A DNA stretch of 64,000 nt from Prevotellaceae bacterium (lineage in GTDB: Bacteria; Bacteroidota; Bacteroidia; Bacteroidales; Bacteroidaceae), in NCBI GenBank assembly GCA_019420585.1, contig JAHZGX010000028.1, positions 74,432-138,431 of the forward strand, written 5' to 3'. Shown here piece by piece: positions 33,830-41,829 of the stretch. Numbering within the stretch: the stretch's first letter is position 1; each line of letters opens with the position of its first letter. The position numbers and the translations under genes are program-made. The notes below the pieces were generated by a model that was not told the DNA's origin, made no database searches, and saw only the letters and a list, made by a program, of their open reading frames with translations.

Positions 33830-34648
33830 ATGAGAAAAGGAATCCTCCTGTGTGCGCTGGCCATGATGGCTGTCTGTGGCGCACATGCCCAGTTGGCACA
33901 CAACAAGTATCACGAACCCATCCGCGTGGAGAAGAAGTGGAAGAAGTACAATCCCGGCGAGGTCATCTTCCGTGACGAGAGTCCCAACAGTGTGGGGTCG
34001 GACATCTATCACCGCATCATCCTCAATCCCGTGCCCTACATACAGGAAAACGCACGCCGCGTGTTGCAGACACTTTACTGGGGACCCAAGGATCCGAACG
34101 TGCCGAAACTTGATCATATATTCTATACTCTGAAGGATTACGAGGGAGTGAGTGAGAAGTATGGGTCAGGTGACCACGTTGGCATACGCTACAGTACCCG
34201 CTGGATTGAGCGCAGTTTTGCAGGTCAGGACACCATGCGACTGGACTACGAGACTCGTGGTGTGCTTTATCATGAACTGACACATGCCTATCAGCTCGAA
34301 CCCAAGAACTGTGGTTCTTATGGCGACGGGGGCGAATTCTGGTGCTTCATTGAAGGCATGGCCGATGCCGTGAGGCTGGCTTGCGGATGCTTTGAGCAGG
34401 ACTTCCAGAGCAATGACAGGCCAAAGGCCGACACCTGGCGCAAAGGATACCGGGTGGCCGGATACTTCCTGTGGTGGATTCAGCAGAACAAGGACAAGGA
34501 TTTCCTGCGCAAGTTCAACCGCTCTGCCGCTGAACTGAACACCTGGTCATGGGACGCTGCCATGAAGCACGTGCTTGGCAACAAGCCTGAGAACGGCGTG
34601 GAGGCTCTGTGGCAGGAGTATCAGAAGGCCGTGGGCGACATCAAGTGA
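33830..34648 (+). CDS. Basic secretory protein (BSP)-family metalloprotease-like protein
   Basis: A 272-residue exported protein with a signal peptide at residues 1-20 (ending GAHAQ). It contains the zinc-binding motif HELTH at residues 148-152, in a GVLYHELTHAYQ context, followed by the EGMADAVRL segment that usually supplies the third ligand or stabilising acid; the middle region YWGPKDPNVPKLDHIFYTL and the late W-WI-N-D-DFLRKFN motif fit PF04450 (plant BSP and bacterial homologues). Activity is predicted as an extracytoplasmic zinc peptidase. A strong terminator follows at 34692. Confidence 0.85.
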   Translation: MRKGILLCALAMMAVCGAHAQLAHNKYHEPIRVEKKWKKYNPGEVIFRDESPNSVGSDIYHRIILNPVPYIQENARRVLQTLYWGPKDPNVPKLDHIFYTLKDYEGVSEKYGSGDHVGIRYSTRWIERSFAGQDTMRLDYETRGVLYHELTHAYQLEPKNCGSYGDGGEFWCFIEGMADAVRLACGCFEQDFQSNDRPKADTWRKGYRVAGYFLWWIQQNKDKDFLRKFNRSAAELNTWSWDAAMKHVLGNKPENGVEALWQEYQKAVGDIK

Positions 34649-34691
34649 GCATCCGTTTCCAGGCGTGACAGCCTGGCTGCAGGAAACGGCG

Positions 34692-34732
34692 GGGGACTGC
34701 ACTTTGCGACATTATGTCGGAGTGCAGTCCCC
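34692..34732 (+). terminator. Terminator of the BSP-like gene
   Basis: GGGGACTGCACT pairs perfectly with AGTGCAGTCCCC; an inner CGACA/TGTCG stem forms the loop. It is GC-rich and followed by GTTGTCTTGT. It may work from both sides, since the next gene is convergent. Confidence 0.8.
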
Positions 34733-34940
34733 GTTGTCTTGTATGTGGAAACGGGATTCCTGCATGGCTGTCCTCGGCCGCATTGGCAGATGGCGTGCGG
34801 TACGGTTTTTTGGGGGGGCGGTGTGCTCTACGTATTTAACGGCTCTGTAAGAATTTTTGTGGGGGATAATTTCCCTGCACTGCAGGTAAACTTTTTGGTT
34901 ATTATATTATTTGAAGCGGATAGTTGAAAACAAAAAAAAT

Positions 34941-34987
34941 CCTAACTGGGAAAAAATAATTTTCCAGTTGGAAAAATTCCCGGTTAG
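34941..34987. repeat. AACTGG palindrome element, copy 2
   Basis: CCTAACTGGGAA at the left end pairs with TTCCCGGTTAGG at the right end (one mismatch or G-U), and an inner TTTTCCAGTTGGAAAA is a nearly perfect palindrome. It shares CCTAACTGG, the A/T core and CCAGTTGG with the element at 13651. Confidence 0.8.
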
Positions 34988-35094
34988 GAAAATGGTTATA
35001 CGCGTGAGGAAACTTTTTGCGCGCCGTATATTTGTAATGTGAAATATTTTTCTTGTATGCCTTCAAGTTGGATGCCTCTTTTTCCTGCCGCGTC

Positions 35095-35802
35095 TCAGAG
35101 GAGAGCCTTCAGCAGGAAGAATGCCATGGGGACAAACAGGCTGGGCAGGAGGTTCAGCGTCTTGCAGTCCTTGATTTCCAGTATGGACAGTCCTGAGGCG
35201 GCAATGAGCGTTCCTCCCACGATGCTCATTTCAGTAAGCAATTCGGGTGGAATGATGTTGCCGCACAGCCTTGCCAGCAGCCAGATTCCGCCTTGCCAGC
35301 AGAAGAGCACAGGTGCCGCCAGCACCATGCCTGCCCCGTAGGTGGTGGCCAGCACGGCCGAGGTGACCAGGTCTAGGGTGGCATTGGTGAAGAGGAAGGT
35401 GTTGTCGCCCAGCAAGGCCGAGTTGACGGGTCCCAGGATGCTCAGTGTGCCTATGCAGTAGAGCAGCAGACCGGTGGAGAGCCCCTGTGCCAGGCGTGGC
35501 CGTTGGTCGGCAGGCTTGCTTCCGCCATGCTTCTGCAGCCTGTCCACCAGTCTTTTGAACCGCCTGTCCAGGTCGAGCATCGTGCCTGTGAGTCCGCCTA
35601 TGCTCAGGCTCAGGATGAATAATACGGGGTACTGGCTCTTGGGCATGTTCTGGCACACGGCGTTGAATCCCAGCCCCAGGCTTGCCAGTCCCATGGCGGT
35701 GAACATCACTTTCTGCCATTCGGGGCGTATGTGTTTCTTGCAGAGCGCACCGATGAGGCTGCCTGCGATGATGGTGCATGTGTTGGCTATTGTTCCGAGC
35801 AT
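35095..35802 (-). CDS. DUF554-family membrane protein
   Basis: A 235-residue polytopic protein of the DUF554 (YdfK/YqgA) family. It opens with MLGTIANTCTIIAGSLIGALCK and has six to seven hydrophobic helices; family-typical stretches include MGLASLGLGFN, LSLSIGGLTGTMLDLD, and LLYCIGTLSILGPVNSALLGDNT. The function of the family is unknown. It lies 36 nt downstream of the phosphatase-like gene on the same strand, so the two may share a transcript. No signal peptide beyond the first helix. Confidence 0.9.
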   Translation of the reverse strand: MLGTIANTCTIIAGSLIGALCKKHIRPEWQKVMFTAMGLASLGLGFNAVCQNMPKSQYPVLFILSLSIGGLTGTMLDLDRRFKRLVDRLQKHGGSKPADQRPRLAQGLSTGLLLYCIGTLSILGPVNSALLGDNTFLFTNATLDLVTSAVLATTYGAGMVLAAPVLFCWQGGIWLLARLCGNIIPPELLTEMSIVGGTLIAASGLSILEIKDCKTLNLLPSLFVPMAFFLLKALL

Positions 35803-35838
35803 GACGTGTGGGTGAATGGTGTTGTTGGCTTTTGTCCG

Positions 35839-36741
35839 TCAGCGTGCAAAGGCACTGGCGATGGGTTGTCCGCGCCATGCCTGCGGGCGTTTTAGGTGGA
35901 ATATCTCGGCTATGGTGGCCGCCACGTCGAACTGCATCATCACGTCGGTAATCTCGTAGCCTTGCCTGATGCCCTTGCCGCAGATGACGAAGGGAGTCTC
36001 CATCTCCAGCAGCGACTTGCCCCCGTGCCCGTGCTCCTTGCCTCCGTGGTCGGCGGTGACGATGAACACCGTGCGGTCAAATGTGCCGGCATCCTTGGTG
36101 GCCTGTACTATGCGGCCCACCATGCGGTCTATCTGTGCGATGGATTCGTAATAGGCCGGTGTGTCATGCCCTTCCTTGTGCCCCACGTGGTCTATCTGGT
36201 CAAAGCAGATGGCGGCAAATGTGGGCTTCTCTGTCTTGATGTACTCCTCGGCTAGCCGGCACAGATGGTAGGGGTCTTGCTCATAGTCTGCCGCCACCAC
36301 CACGTGGTCAATGGCCAGTGTGTCCACCAGGTACTTGATGCCGTCCCACTCCATCATGCAGGCTGTCTTGGCTTCGGGGTGCTGCTCGCGCAGTATGGAG
36401 TAGATGGTGGGGAAGATGCCGTGGCTGTTGGTGATGGCCGATGGAATCTCAGGCGTGCGTGATCCCCACTGCGTATAGCCGTGCTGTTCGGTGCATGCCC
36501 CGTTGAACATGGATGCCCAGTTGATGGCCGAACTGGACTCCAGCACGCTGCGCTTCTTGAGTGTGCATGCTCCGTGGTCAATCATGTGACGGATGTTGGG
36601 CATGTTCTGTGCCTTGGGCACGCTGTATGCGCCCCATCCGTCCAGTCCTATGAGAATCACGTGCTTGTTCTTGATTGATTTGCCCTGCATGCCACATGTG
36701 GCTGCCAGCAGCAGGGAGAGGGCGAGGAATAAATGTCTCAT
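35839..36741 (-). CDS. Exported alkaline-phosphatase-superfamily protein
   Basis: A 300-residue protein with a signal peptide (MRHLFLALSLLLAATCGMQGKS; start at 36741). The type I phosphodiesterase/nucleotide pyrophosphatase fold is indicated by HVILIGLDGWGAYSVP (metal-binding Asp), an active-site region with ESSSAINWASMFNGA where Ser/Thr would be the nucleophile, DQIDHVGHKEGHDTPAYYES (Asp/His ligands) and FIVTADHGGKEHGHGG (Asp-His). All metal-ligand motifs are present. It would cleave phosphoesters or sulfate-like esters in the periplasm; the substrate is not known. Confidence 0.88.
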   Translation of the reverse strand: MRHLFLALSLLLAATCGMQGKSIKNKHVILIGLDGWGAYSVPKAQNMPNIRHMIDHGACTLKKRSVLESSSAINWASMFNGACTEQHGYTQWGSRTPEIPSAITNSHGIFPTIYSILREQHPEAKTACMMEWDGIKYLVDTLAIDHVVVAADYEQDPYHLCRLAEEYIKTEKPTFAAICFDQIDHVGHKEGHDTPAYYESIAQIDRMVGRIVQATKDAGTFDRTVFIVTADHGGKEHGHGGKSLLEMETPFVICGKGIRQGYEITDVMMQFDVAATIAEIFHLKRPQAWRGQPIASAFAR

Positions 36742-36768
36742 GTTGCGTGCGGTTGTTGATGACAGGCA

Positions 36769-36776
36769 CAAAGTTA
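36769..36776 (-). promoter_or_regulatory. Promoter -7 element of the phosphatase-like gene
   Basis: TAACTTTG on the minus strand, 27 nt before the chosen start at 36741. It argues against the longer frame that starts at 36789. Confidence 0.65.
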
Positions 36777-36874
36777 AGGATAAAAACACCTATGTGTGGC
36801 TTCCGTTGCTGCCTTTTTGGGCGAGGGGGAGCGAGATGTGGTGCCTGGAGATGGCCTGTTGACGAAAAAACACG

Positions 36875-36882
36875 TAACTTTG
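36875..36882 (+). promoter_or_regulatory. Promoter -7 element of metY
   Basis: TAACTTTG, about 80 nt before the metY start. The leader is GC-rich, and I recognise no SAM riboswitch in it. Confidence 0.6.
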
Positions 36883-36962
36883 TACCTCATCGGCATGGTG
36901 CGCACCGGGGGCGTAATGGCGCATGTCGTAGTTCGGGAAAGATAATCTTACATTTATATATT

Positions 36963-38246
36963 ATGAAAAAGAATCTCAAGACTGCCACCTTGTGTGTGCA
37001 CGGAGGCTATGAGCCTAAGAATGGTGAACCTATAGAATTGCCCATCATACAGAGCACCACGTTCAAGTATGACTCCTCCGATGACATGGCCATGCTTTTT
37101 GACCTGAAGAAGGAGGGTTATTTCTACACCCGCCTGCAGAACCCCACCAACGATGCCGTGGCCAAGAAGATTGCCCAGCTGGAGGGTGGCGTGGGGGCCG
37201 TGCTCACCTGCAGTGGACAGGCTGCCAATTTCTATGCCCTGTTCAACATCTGTGTGGCAGGCAGCCACATTGTGGCCAGCAATGAGATATACGGCGGTAC
37301 GTACAACCTGCTGGGCGTGACCATGAAGAAACTAGGTATCGACTGTACCTTTGTGTCCCCCGATGCCAGTGACGAGGAGATAAAGGCGGCTTTCCGCCCC
37401 AACACACGTGCTCTCTTTGGGGAGACCATCAGCAACCCCGGATGTGCCGTGCTCGACATTGAGCGCTTTGCCTCCATAGCCCACAGCATGGGTGTTCCCC
37501 TGGTGGTGGACAACACCTTTGCCACTCCGGTCAATTGCCGTCCCTTTGAGTGGGGAGCCGACATTGTGACCCACAGCACCACGAAATACATGGACGGCAC
37601 GGCCTCACAGGTGGGCGGCGTGGTGGTGGACGGCGGCCGGTTTGACTGGATGGCTCATGCCGACAAGTACCCCGGCCTCTGCACTCCCGATGAGAGTTAC
37701 CACGGCCTGACCTACGTGAAGGCGTTTGGACAGATGGGCTACTGCACCAAACTGGTGGCGCAGCTCATGCGTGACTTGGGTTCGATACCAGCCCCCATGA
37801 ACTCTTTCATACTCAACCTGGGGCTTCAGACCCTTCACCTGCGCATGGCGCAGCACTGCCGCAGCGCACAGCAGGTGGCCGAGTTCCTGCAGCAGGACAG
37901 CCGCGTGGCCTGGGTGCATTACAGCGGGCTGCCCGGCGACAAGTACCATGCCTTGGCCTGCAAGTATCTGCCCAACGGCTCTTGCGGCGTGATTGCCTTC
38001 GGCCTGAAGGGCGACCGTGACACGGCGGTGCGCTTCATGGACTCGCTTGACATGATAAACATTGTGACTCACGTGGCCGACGCACGCACCTGTGTGCTTC
38101 ATCCCGCCAGCCATACCCACCGCCAGTTGAGCGATGAGCAGTTGCGCGAGGCAGGCGTGGCTCCCGACCTCATCCGTCTCTCGGTGGGCATTGAGGACGT
38201 TGACGACATCCTTGACGACCTCCGCCAGGCACTGGACAGGATTTAA
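36963..38246 (+). CDS. metY: O-acetylhomoserine sulfhydrylase (PLP enzyme)
   Basis: A 427-residue cytoplasmic PLP enzyme of the Cys/Met metabolism family, making homocysteine from O-acetylhomoserine and sulfide. The PLP lysine is Lys208 in THSTTKYMDG. Other motifs: TRLQNPTNDAVAKKIAQLEGG, SGQAANFYALFNI, GETISNPGCAVLDIE, and the C-terminal HPASHTHRQLS and LIRLSVGIEDVDDI. Family length is typical. I start at 36963, after the promoter; the frame is open upstream without a Met-appropriate context. An AraC regulator gene begins 14 nt downstream and probably belongs to the same transcript. Confidence 0.93.
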   Translation: MKKNLKTATLCVHGGYEPKNGEPIELPIIQSTTFKYDSSDDMAMLFDLKKEGYFYTRLQNPTNDAVAKKIAQLEGGVGAVLTCSGQAANFYALFNICVAGSHIVASNEIYGGTYNLLGVTMKKLGIDCTFVSPDASDEEIKAAFRPNTRALFGETISNPGCAVLDIERFASIAHSMGVPLVVDNTFATPVNCRPFEWGADIVTHSTTKYMDGTASQVGGVVVDGGRFDWMAHADKYPGLCTPDESYHGLTYVKAFGQMGYCTKLVAQLMRDLGSIPAPMNSFILNLGLQTLHLRMAQHCRSAQQVAEFLQQDSRVAWVHYSGLPGDKYHALACKYLPNGSCGVIAFGLKGDRDTAVRFMDSLDMINIVTHVADARTCVLHPASHTHRQLSDEQLREAGVAPDLIRLSVGIEDVDDILDDLRQALDRI

Positions 38247-38260
38247 GCATCAACCGAGGA

Positions 38261-39166
38261 ATGGAGAACATCATCCAACTGGACAGCATAGAGAAGTACT
38301 GTGCCCTGCACGGGCTGCCCATGAGGCATCCGCTGGTGGCGGTGGTGGACATGCACGAGGCCACGCTCACGCCCAACCACATGCGGCTGAACTATGGGCT
38401 GTATGCCCTCTTCATCAAGCATGGAAAGGGGTGCGTGATACATTACGGCCGGCAGCCCTATGACTATCAGGAAGGTACCGTGGTGAGTTTCGCCCCCGGG
38501 CATACGGTGGACGTGAATATAGTGGATTCCGAAGCCAGCCGGCAGGTGGAAGGGCTACTGTTCCATCCCGACCTTATCCTTGGTACCCCGCTTGCCGACA
38601 AGATGGCTGACTATGACTTCCTGCAGTATGCCCAGACGGAGGCTCTGCACATGTCGGCCGAAGAACAGGAGGTGCTGCGCGACTGCATGCTGAAGATACG
38701 GCGGGAGATTGACCACCCGGCCGACGGGCACAGCCGGCATCTGATATGCGTGTATATTGAACTCTTCCTTGAGTATTGCCTGCGTTTCTATGATCGGCAA
38801 TTTGTGACGCGCAGCAGGATGAACAACGGCGTGATAAGGCAGTTTGAGCAGAATCTGAGTGAGTTCTTCCAGCAGGGAACGGCCAGCAAGGAGGGCCTGC
38901 CATCGGTAAGGTATTTCGCAGGCAAGGCGTGTCTCTCGCCAAACTATTTCGGTGATTTGGTCAAGAGGGAGACCGGAAAGACTGCCAAGGAGTACATACA
39001 GATGAAACTCATTGACGTGTCGAAGCAGAGCCTGCTGGCAACGGACAGCAGCGTGACGCAGATTGCCGACTCGCTGGGCTTTCAGTATCCGCAGCACTTC
39101 ATACGTCTGTTCAAGAGCCAGGTGGGCTGCACTCCCCGGGAGTTCAGGCAGCGCGTGCGTGCCTGA
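38261..39166 (+). CDS. AraC-family transcriptional regulator
   Basis: A 301-residue regulator. The N-terminal 170 residues form an unrecognised sensor domain with a cupin-like strand order (LYALFIKHGKGCVIHYGRQ, EGTVVSFAPGHTVDV). The C-terminal 95 residues hold two helix-turn-helices (VRYFAGKACLSPNYFGDLVKRETGKTAKEYI and VTQIADSLGFQYPQHFIRLFKSQVGCTPREF). It lies 14 nt behind metY in the same direction. It might control sulfur assimilation, but nothing in the sequence names the effector. Confidence 0.88.
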   Translation: MENIIQLDSIEKYCALHGLPMRHPLVAVVDMHEATLTPNHMRLNYGLYALFIKHGKGCVIHYGRQPYDYQEGTVVSFAPGHTVDVNIVDSEASRQVEGLLFHPDLILGTPLADKMADYDFLQYAQTEALHMSAEEQEVLRDCMLKIRREIDHPADGHSRHLICVYIELFLEYCLRFYDRQFVTRSRMNNGVIRQFEQNLSEFFQQGTASKEGLPSVRYFAGKACLSPNYFGDLVKRETGKTAKEYIQMKLIDVSKQSLLATDSSVTQIADSLGFQYPQHFIRLFKSQVGCTPREFRQRVRA

Positions 39167-39202
39167 CGGGCAGGACATACATGCAAACAAAGACAGGAGA
39201 CA

Positions 39203-39415
39203 ATGGAAAAGGATGTGATAAGTATGGCCATACAGGCCATTACCCAGGAGATAGAGAAGACCCCGCAGGACGCAAGGCTGCTCAAGGAGCGGGGCAGGCT
39301 GCACATGATGAACGGGCAGAAAGACCTCGCCATGCGTGACTTGATGCAGGCAGCCGCCATAGACCCTCATCTGCTTGATGACATGAATGGCCATTTTCAT
39401 GCGGAAAAGCAATAA
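39203..39415 (+). CDS. Small TPR protein
   Basis: A 70-residue cytoplasmic protein with one and a half tetratricopeptide repeats: AITQEIEKTPQDARLLKERGRLHMMNGQKDLAMRDLMQAAAIDP has the Leu/Arg/Ala/Pro positions of a TPR. It starts 36 nt after the AraC stop and is probably the last gene of the metY transcript. Comparable small TPR proteins are common in Bacteroidales; the function is unknown. Confidence 0.75.
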   Translation: MEKDVISMAIQAITQEIEKTPQDARLLKERGRLHMMNGQKDLAMRDLMQAAAIDPHLLDDMNGHFHAEKQ

Positions 39416-39429
39416 AAAGACATGATTCG

Positions 39430-39460
39430 TTTGCAGTTTGACAGGAAAGCAGTAACTTTG
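39430..39460 (+). promoter_or_regulatory. Promoter of the aromatic amino-acid operon
   Basis: TTTG at 39430, a 19-nt spacer and TAACTTTG at 39453-39460: a perfect match to both promoter elements. Transcription would begin near 39464, 31 nt before the leader peptide. Confidence 0.8.
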
Positions 39461-39494
39461 CCGAGCAATTGAAAGCAAACAGACACATAGGAAC

Positions 39495-39560
39495 ATGACA
39501 CAGAACGGCAAGTTTTATTACGGATTCTATTTTTACTTTTACTTTAGCCAACTGAAGTGA
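39495..39560 (+). CDS. Phe/Tyr-rich leader peptide of the phe/tyr operon
   Basis: A 21-residue peptide with sequence MTQNGK, then FYYGFYFYFYF, then SQLK: ten of eleven consecutive residues are Phe or Tyr, five of each counting only aromatic residues in that run. It is preceded by a purine-rich AGGAAC site and followed, 2 nt after its TGA, by one arm of a predicted antiterminator, then by a strong terminator before pheA. This is the arrangement of a transcription attenuator: when charged tRNA-Phe or tRNA-Tyr is scarce, the ribosome stalls within the aromatic run. There is no known independent function for such peptides. Confidence 0.85.
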   Translation: MTQNGKFYYGFYFYFYFSQLK

Positions 39561-39561
39561 A

Positions 39562-39658
39562 CGGGACTCTGTATGAACATGCCAAGACGTTGAACACAGA
39601 ACATAAACAGACAGAATAAACAGAAATCCCGCTCAGCAATGACGCGGGATTTCTGTTT
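39562..39658 (+). promoter_or_regulatory. Attenuator: antiterminator and terminator stems before pheA
   Basis: CGGGA-CT-CTGT at 39562-39572 can pair with ACAG-AAA-TCCCG at 39620-39631, using the 5' half of the terminator. A ribosome that finishes the leader peptide covers 39562-39572 and frees the terminator; a ribosome stalled at the Phe/Tyr codons leaves the antiterminator free to form. Confidence 0.75.
39618..39658 (+). terminator. Attenuator terminator
   Basis: AAACAGAAATCCCGC and GCGGGATTTCTGTTT are exact 15-bp arms around an 11-nt loop, ending in a T-rich stretch, 26 nt before pheA. Confidence 0.9.
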
Positions 39659-39683
39659 GTAATGCCACAGAGAACGGAGAGAA

Positions 39684-40526
39684 ATGAAGAGAGTAGCGAT
39701 ACAGGGCATCGAGGGAAGTTTCCATGACATAGCCGCACACCGCTATTTTGAGGGTGAGGACATAGAACTGCTGTGCTGCGACACCTTTGAGGAGGTGTTC
39801 GCCCGCATGAAGTCAGACCCTGAAGTGGTGGCTCTGGTGGCCATAGAGAACACCATAGCCGGCAGCCTGCTGCACAACTATGAACTCCTGAGGGAGCACG
39901 GGGTGACGATAGTGGGGGAGCACAAACTGCGCATCAGCCACAGCATCATGTGCCTGCCCGGGGATGACTGGACAGACATAACGGAGGTGAACTCACATCC
40001 CGTGGCACTGATGCAGTGCAGGGACTTCCTTGCCAGGCACAGCCACATGAAGGTGGTGGAGGTGGCCGACACGGCCGGGGCAGCCGCCCACATAAGCAGG
40101 AGCGGCCTGCACGGGCATGCCGCCATCTGCCACAAGGATGCGGCCGCCATCTATGGCATGAAGGTGCTGGAGACGGGCATTGAGACCAACAAGCACAACT
40201 TCACGCGCTTCCTGGTGCTCTCATGCCCGGAGAAGGCCGGACAGATGCGCAGGATACAGGATGCCAACAAGGCCAGCCTGGCCTTCACCCTGCCGCATGA
40301 GGAGGGGTCGCTGAGTGCCATACTCTCGGTGCTGTCCTTCTACAAGCTCAACCTGACCAAGATACAGTCCCTGCCTATCATCGGCAAGGAGTGGCAGTAC
40401 ATGTTTTACATTGACCTTTCGTTTGAGAGTGACCACAGGCTGCACCAGGCCATCAACGCCATAAGCCCCCTGGTCAGCGAACTGAAAATATTGGGAGAAT
40501 ATCAAGATGGAAAGCAAAGCATATGA
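39684..40526 (+). CDS. pheA: Prephenate dehydratase
   Basis: A 280-residue cytoplasmic enzyme that makes phenylpyruvate from prephenate. The PDT domain (residues 3-180) opens with VAIQGIEGSFHDIAA and carries the substrate motif N172-F-T-R-F, and AIENTIAGS. An ACT domain (residues 200-275, SLAFTLPHEEGSLSAILSVL, LNLTKIQSLPI) provides Phe feedback, although the segment lacks the usual GAL motif. The chorismate mutase is not fused here but sits on the DAHP synthase further down. It is the first gene after the attenuator and overlaps the next gene by 20 nt. Confidence 0.95.
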   Translation: MKRVAIQGIEGSFHDIAAHRYFEGEDIELLCCDTFEEVFARMKSDPEVVALVAIENTIAGSLLHNYELLREHGVTIVGEHKLRISHSIMCLPGDDWTDITEVNSHPVALMQCRDFLARHSHMKVVEVADTAGAAAHISRSGLHGHAAICHKDAAAIYGMKVLETGIETNKHNFTRFLVLSCPEKAGQMRRIQDANKASLAFTLPHEEGSLSAILSVLSFYKLNLTKIQSLPIIGKEWQYMFYIDLSFESDHRLHQAINAISPLVSELKILGEYQDGKQSI

Positions 40527-41697
40527 GGTGAGGCCCGCCGACAGGCTGGGCACAGTGAACGAGTATTACTTCAGCCGCAAGGGAAAGGAAGTGGCGCGGC
40601 TCAATGCAGAGGGCAAGGACATCATAAGCCTGGCCATAGGGAGTCCCGACATGCCGCCTTCGCGGGAGACCGTGGACGTGCTCTGCGAGCAGGCACGGAG
40701 GCCGGATGCCCATGGCTACCAGCCCACGGTGGGCATCCGCGAGTTGCGCGAGGCCATGGCGCGATTCTATGCACGCTGGTATGGGGTGACGCTGGATGCC
40801 GACAGGGAGATCCAGCCGCTGATAGGCAGCAAGGAGGGCATCCTGCATGTGACGCTCGCCTTCGTCAATCCCGGCGAGGAGGTGCTCGTGCCCAATCCCG
40901 GCTATCCCACTTACACCAGCCTGAGCAACCTGCTGGGCGCAAAGGTGGTGAACTATGACCTCCTGCCCGAGAACGGCTGGCAGCCCGACTTCGATGCCCT
41001 GGAGAGCATGGACCTGAGCCGCGTGAGGCTCATGTGGGCCAACTACCCCAACATGCCCACCGGGGCACCCGCCCGAAGGGGAACCTATGAGCGCCTGGTG
41101 GATTTCGCCCGCAGGCACGGCATAGTGGTGGTGAATGACAACCCTTACAGCTTCATCCTCAACCAGGGAGAGAAGCTCTCCATCCTGCAGGTGCCCGGTG
41201 CCAGGGACTGCTGCATAGAGTTCAACTCCATGTCAAAGAGCCACAACATGCCGGGGTGGCGTGTGGGCATGCTGGCCACGAACGAGCGGTTCGTGTCATG
41301 GATACTGAAGGTGAAGAGCAACATCGACTCCGGGACGTTCCGTGCCCTGCAACTGGCTGCGGCACGGGCCTATGACAACACTGATGCCTGGCACCGTGAG
41401 GCCAACGTGGCGACGTACAGCGCGCGCAGGGCCATGGCCGAGGCTATCATGGAGATGCTCGGATGCACCTTCGACGCAGGGCAGACCGGCATGTTCCTCT
41501 GGGGCAGGATTCCCGATGGGTATGCCGATGCTGAGCAACTGACGGAGCGCGTGCTGCACGAGGCCAGGGTGTTCATCACCCCGGGCTTCATCTTCGGGAG
41601 CAACGGAAGGCGCTACGTGCGCATCAGCCTCTGTGCCAAGGACGACAAGTTCCGTGAGGCCGTGAGCCGGGTGCGGGAGGCGTTCGGGCCGAAGTGA
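40507..41697 (+). CDS. Aromatic/LL-DAP-type aminotransferase
   Basis: A 396-residue class I/II PLP aminotransferase. The PLP lysine is Lys244 in SMSKSHNMPGWRVG; other family motifs are SLAIGSPDMPPS, GYQPTVGIRELREAMARFY, VPNPGYPTYTSL, WANYPNMPTGA and VVVNDNPYSFI. It resembles the LL-diaminopimelate/aspartate branch, but its place between pheA and the DAHP synthase suggests transamination of phenylpyruvate, hydroxyphenylpyruvate or prephenate. It starts inside the pheA gene (20-nt overlap). A short GC-rich stretch of 130 nt separates it from the next gene. Confidence 0.9.
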   Translation: MESKAYEVRPADRLGTVNEYYFSRKGKEVARLNAEGKDIISLAIGSPDMPPSRETVDVLCEQARRPDAHGYQPTVGIRELREAMARFYARWYGVTLDADREIQPLIGSKEGILHVTLAFVNPGEEVLVPNPGYPTYTSLSNLLGAKVVNYDLLPENGWQPDFDALESMDLSRVRLMWANYPNMPTGAPARRGTYERLVDFARRHGIVVVNDNPYSFILNQGEKLSILQVPGARDCCIEFNSMSKSHNMPGWRVGMLATNERFVSWILKVKSNIDSGTFRALQLAAARAYDNTDAWHREANVATYSARRAMAEAIMEMLGCTFDAGQTGMFLWGRIPDGYADAEQLTERVLHEARVFITPGFIFGSNGRRYVRISLCAKDDKFREAVSRVREAFGPK

Positions 41698-41829
41698 GGC
41701 ACGGCCGCGTGCCGCACACCGAAGGCAGAGAGGAGAGACAGCATAAAGGAAGAATCACAGAAACCGCGGAAGCAGGCCGTGCCGGGAGACGGCATGTGCA
41801 GGGTCCCGCACAAACAAAACCAATACATT

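Larger units (their letters stand above)
34649..35094. other. Convergent intergenic region with terminator and palindromes
   Basis: About 450 bp with no supported gene. It holds a strong terminator (34692-34732) and a second copy of the AACTGG palindromic element (34941-34987). Confidence 0.6.

Noticed and set aside
36883..36962. SAM riboswitch before metY
   Set aside because: The 80-nt leader does not show the conserved cores of the known SAM classes that I can recognise.
39203..39415. The small TPR gene as part of the phe operon
   Set aside because: The operon promoter and attenuator lie downstream of it, so it belongs with metY and the AraC gene.
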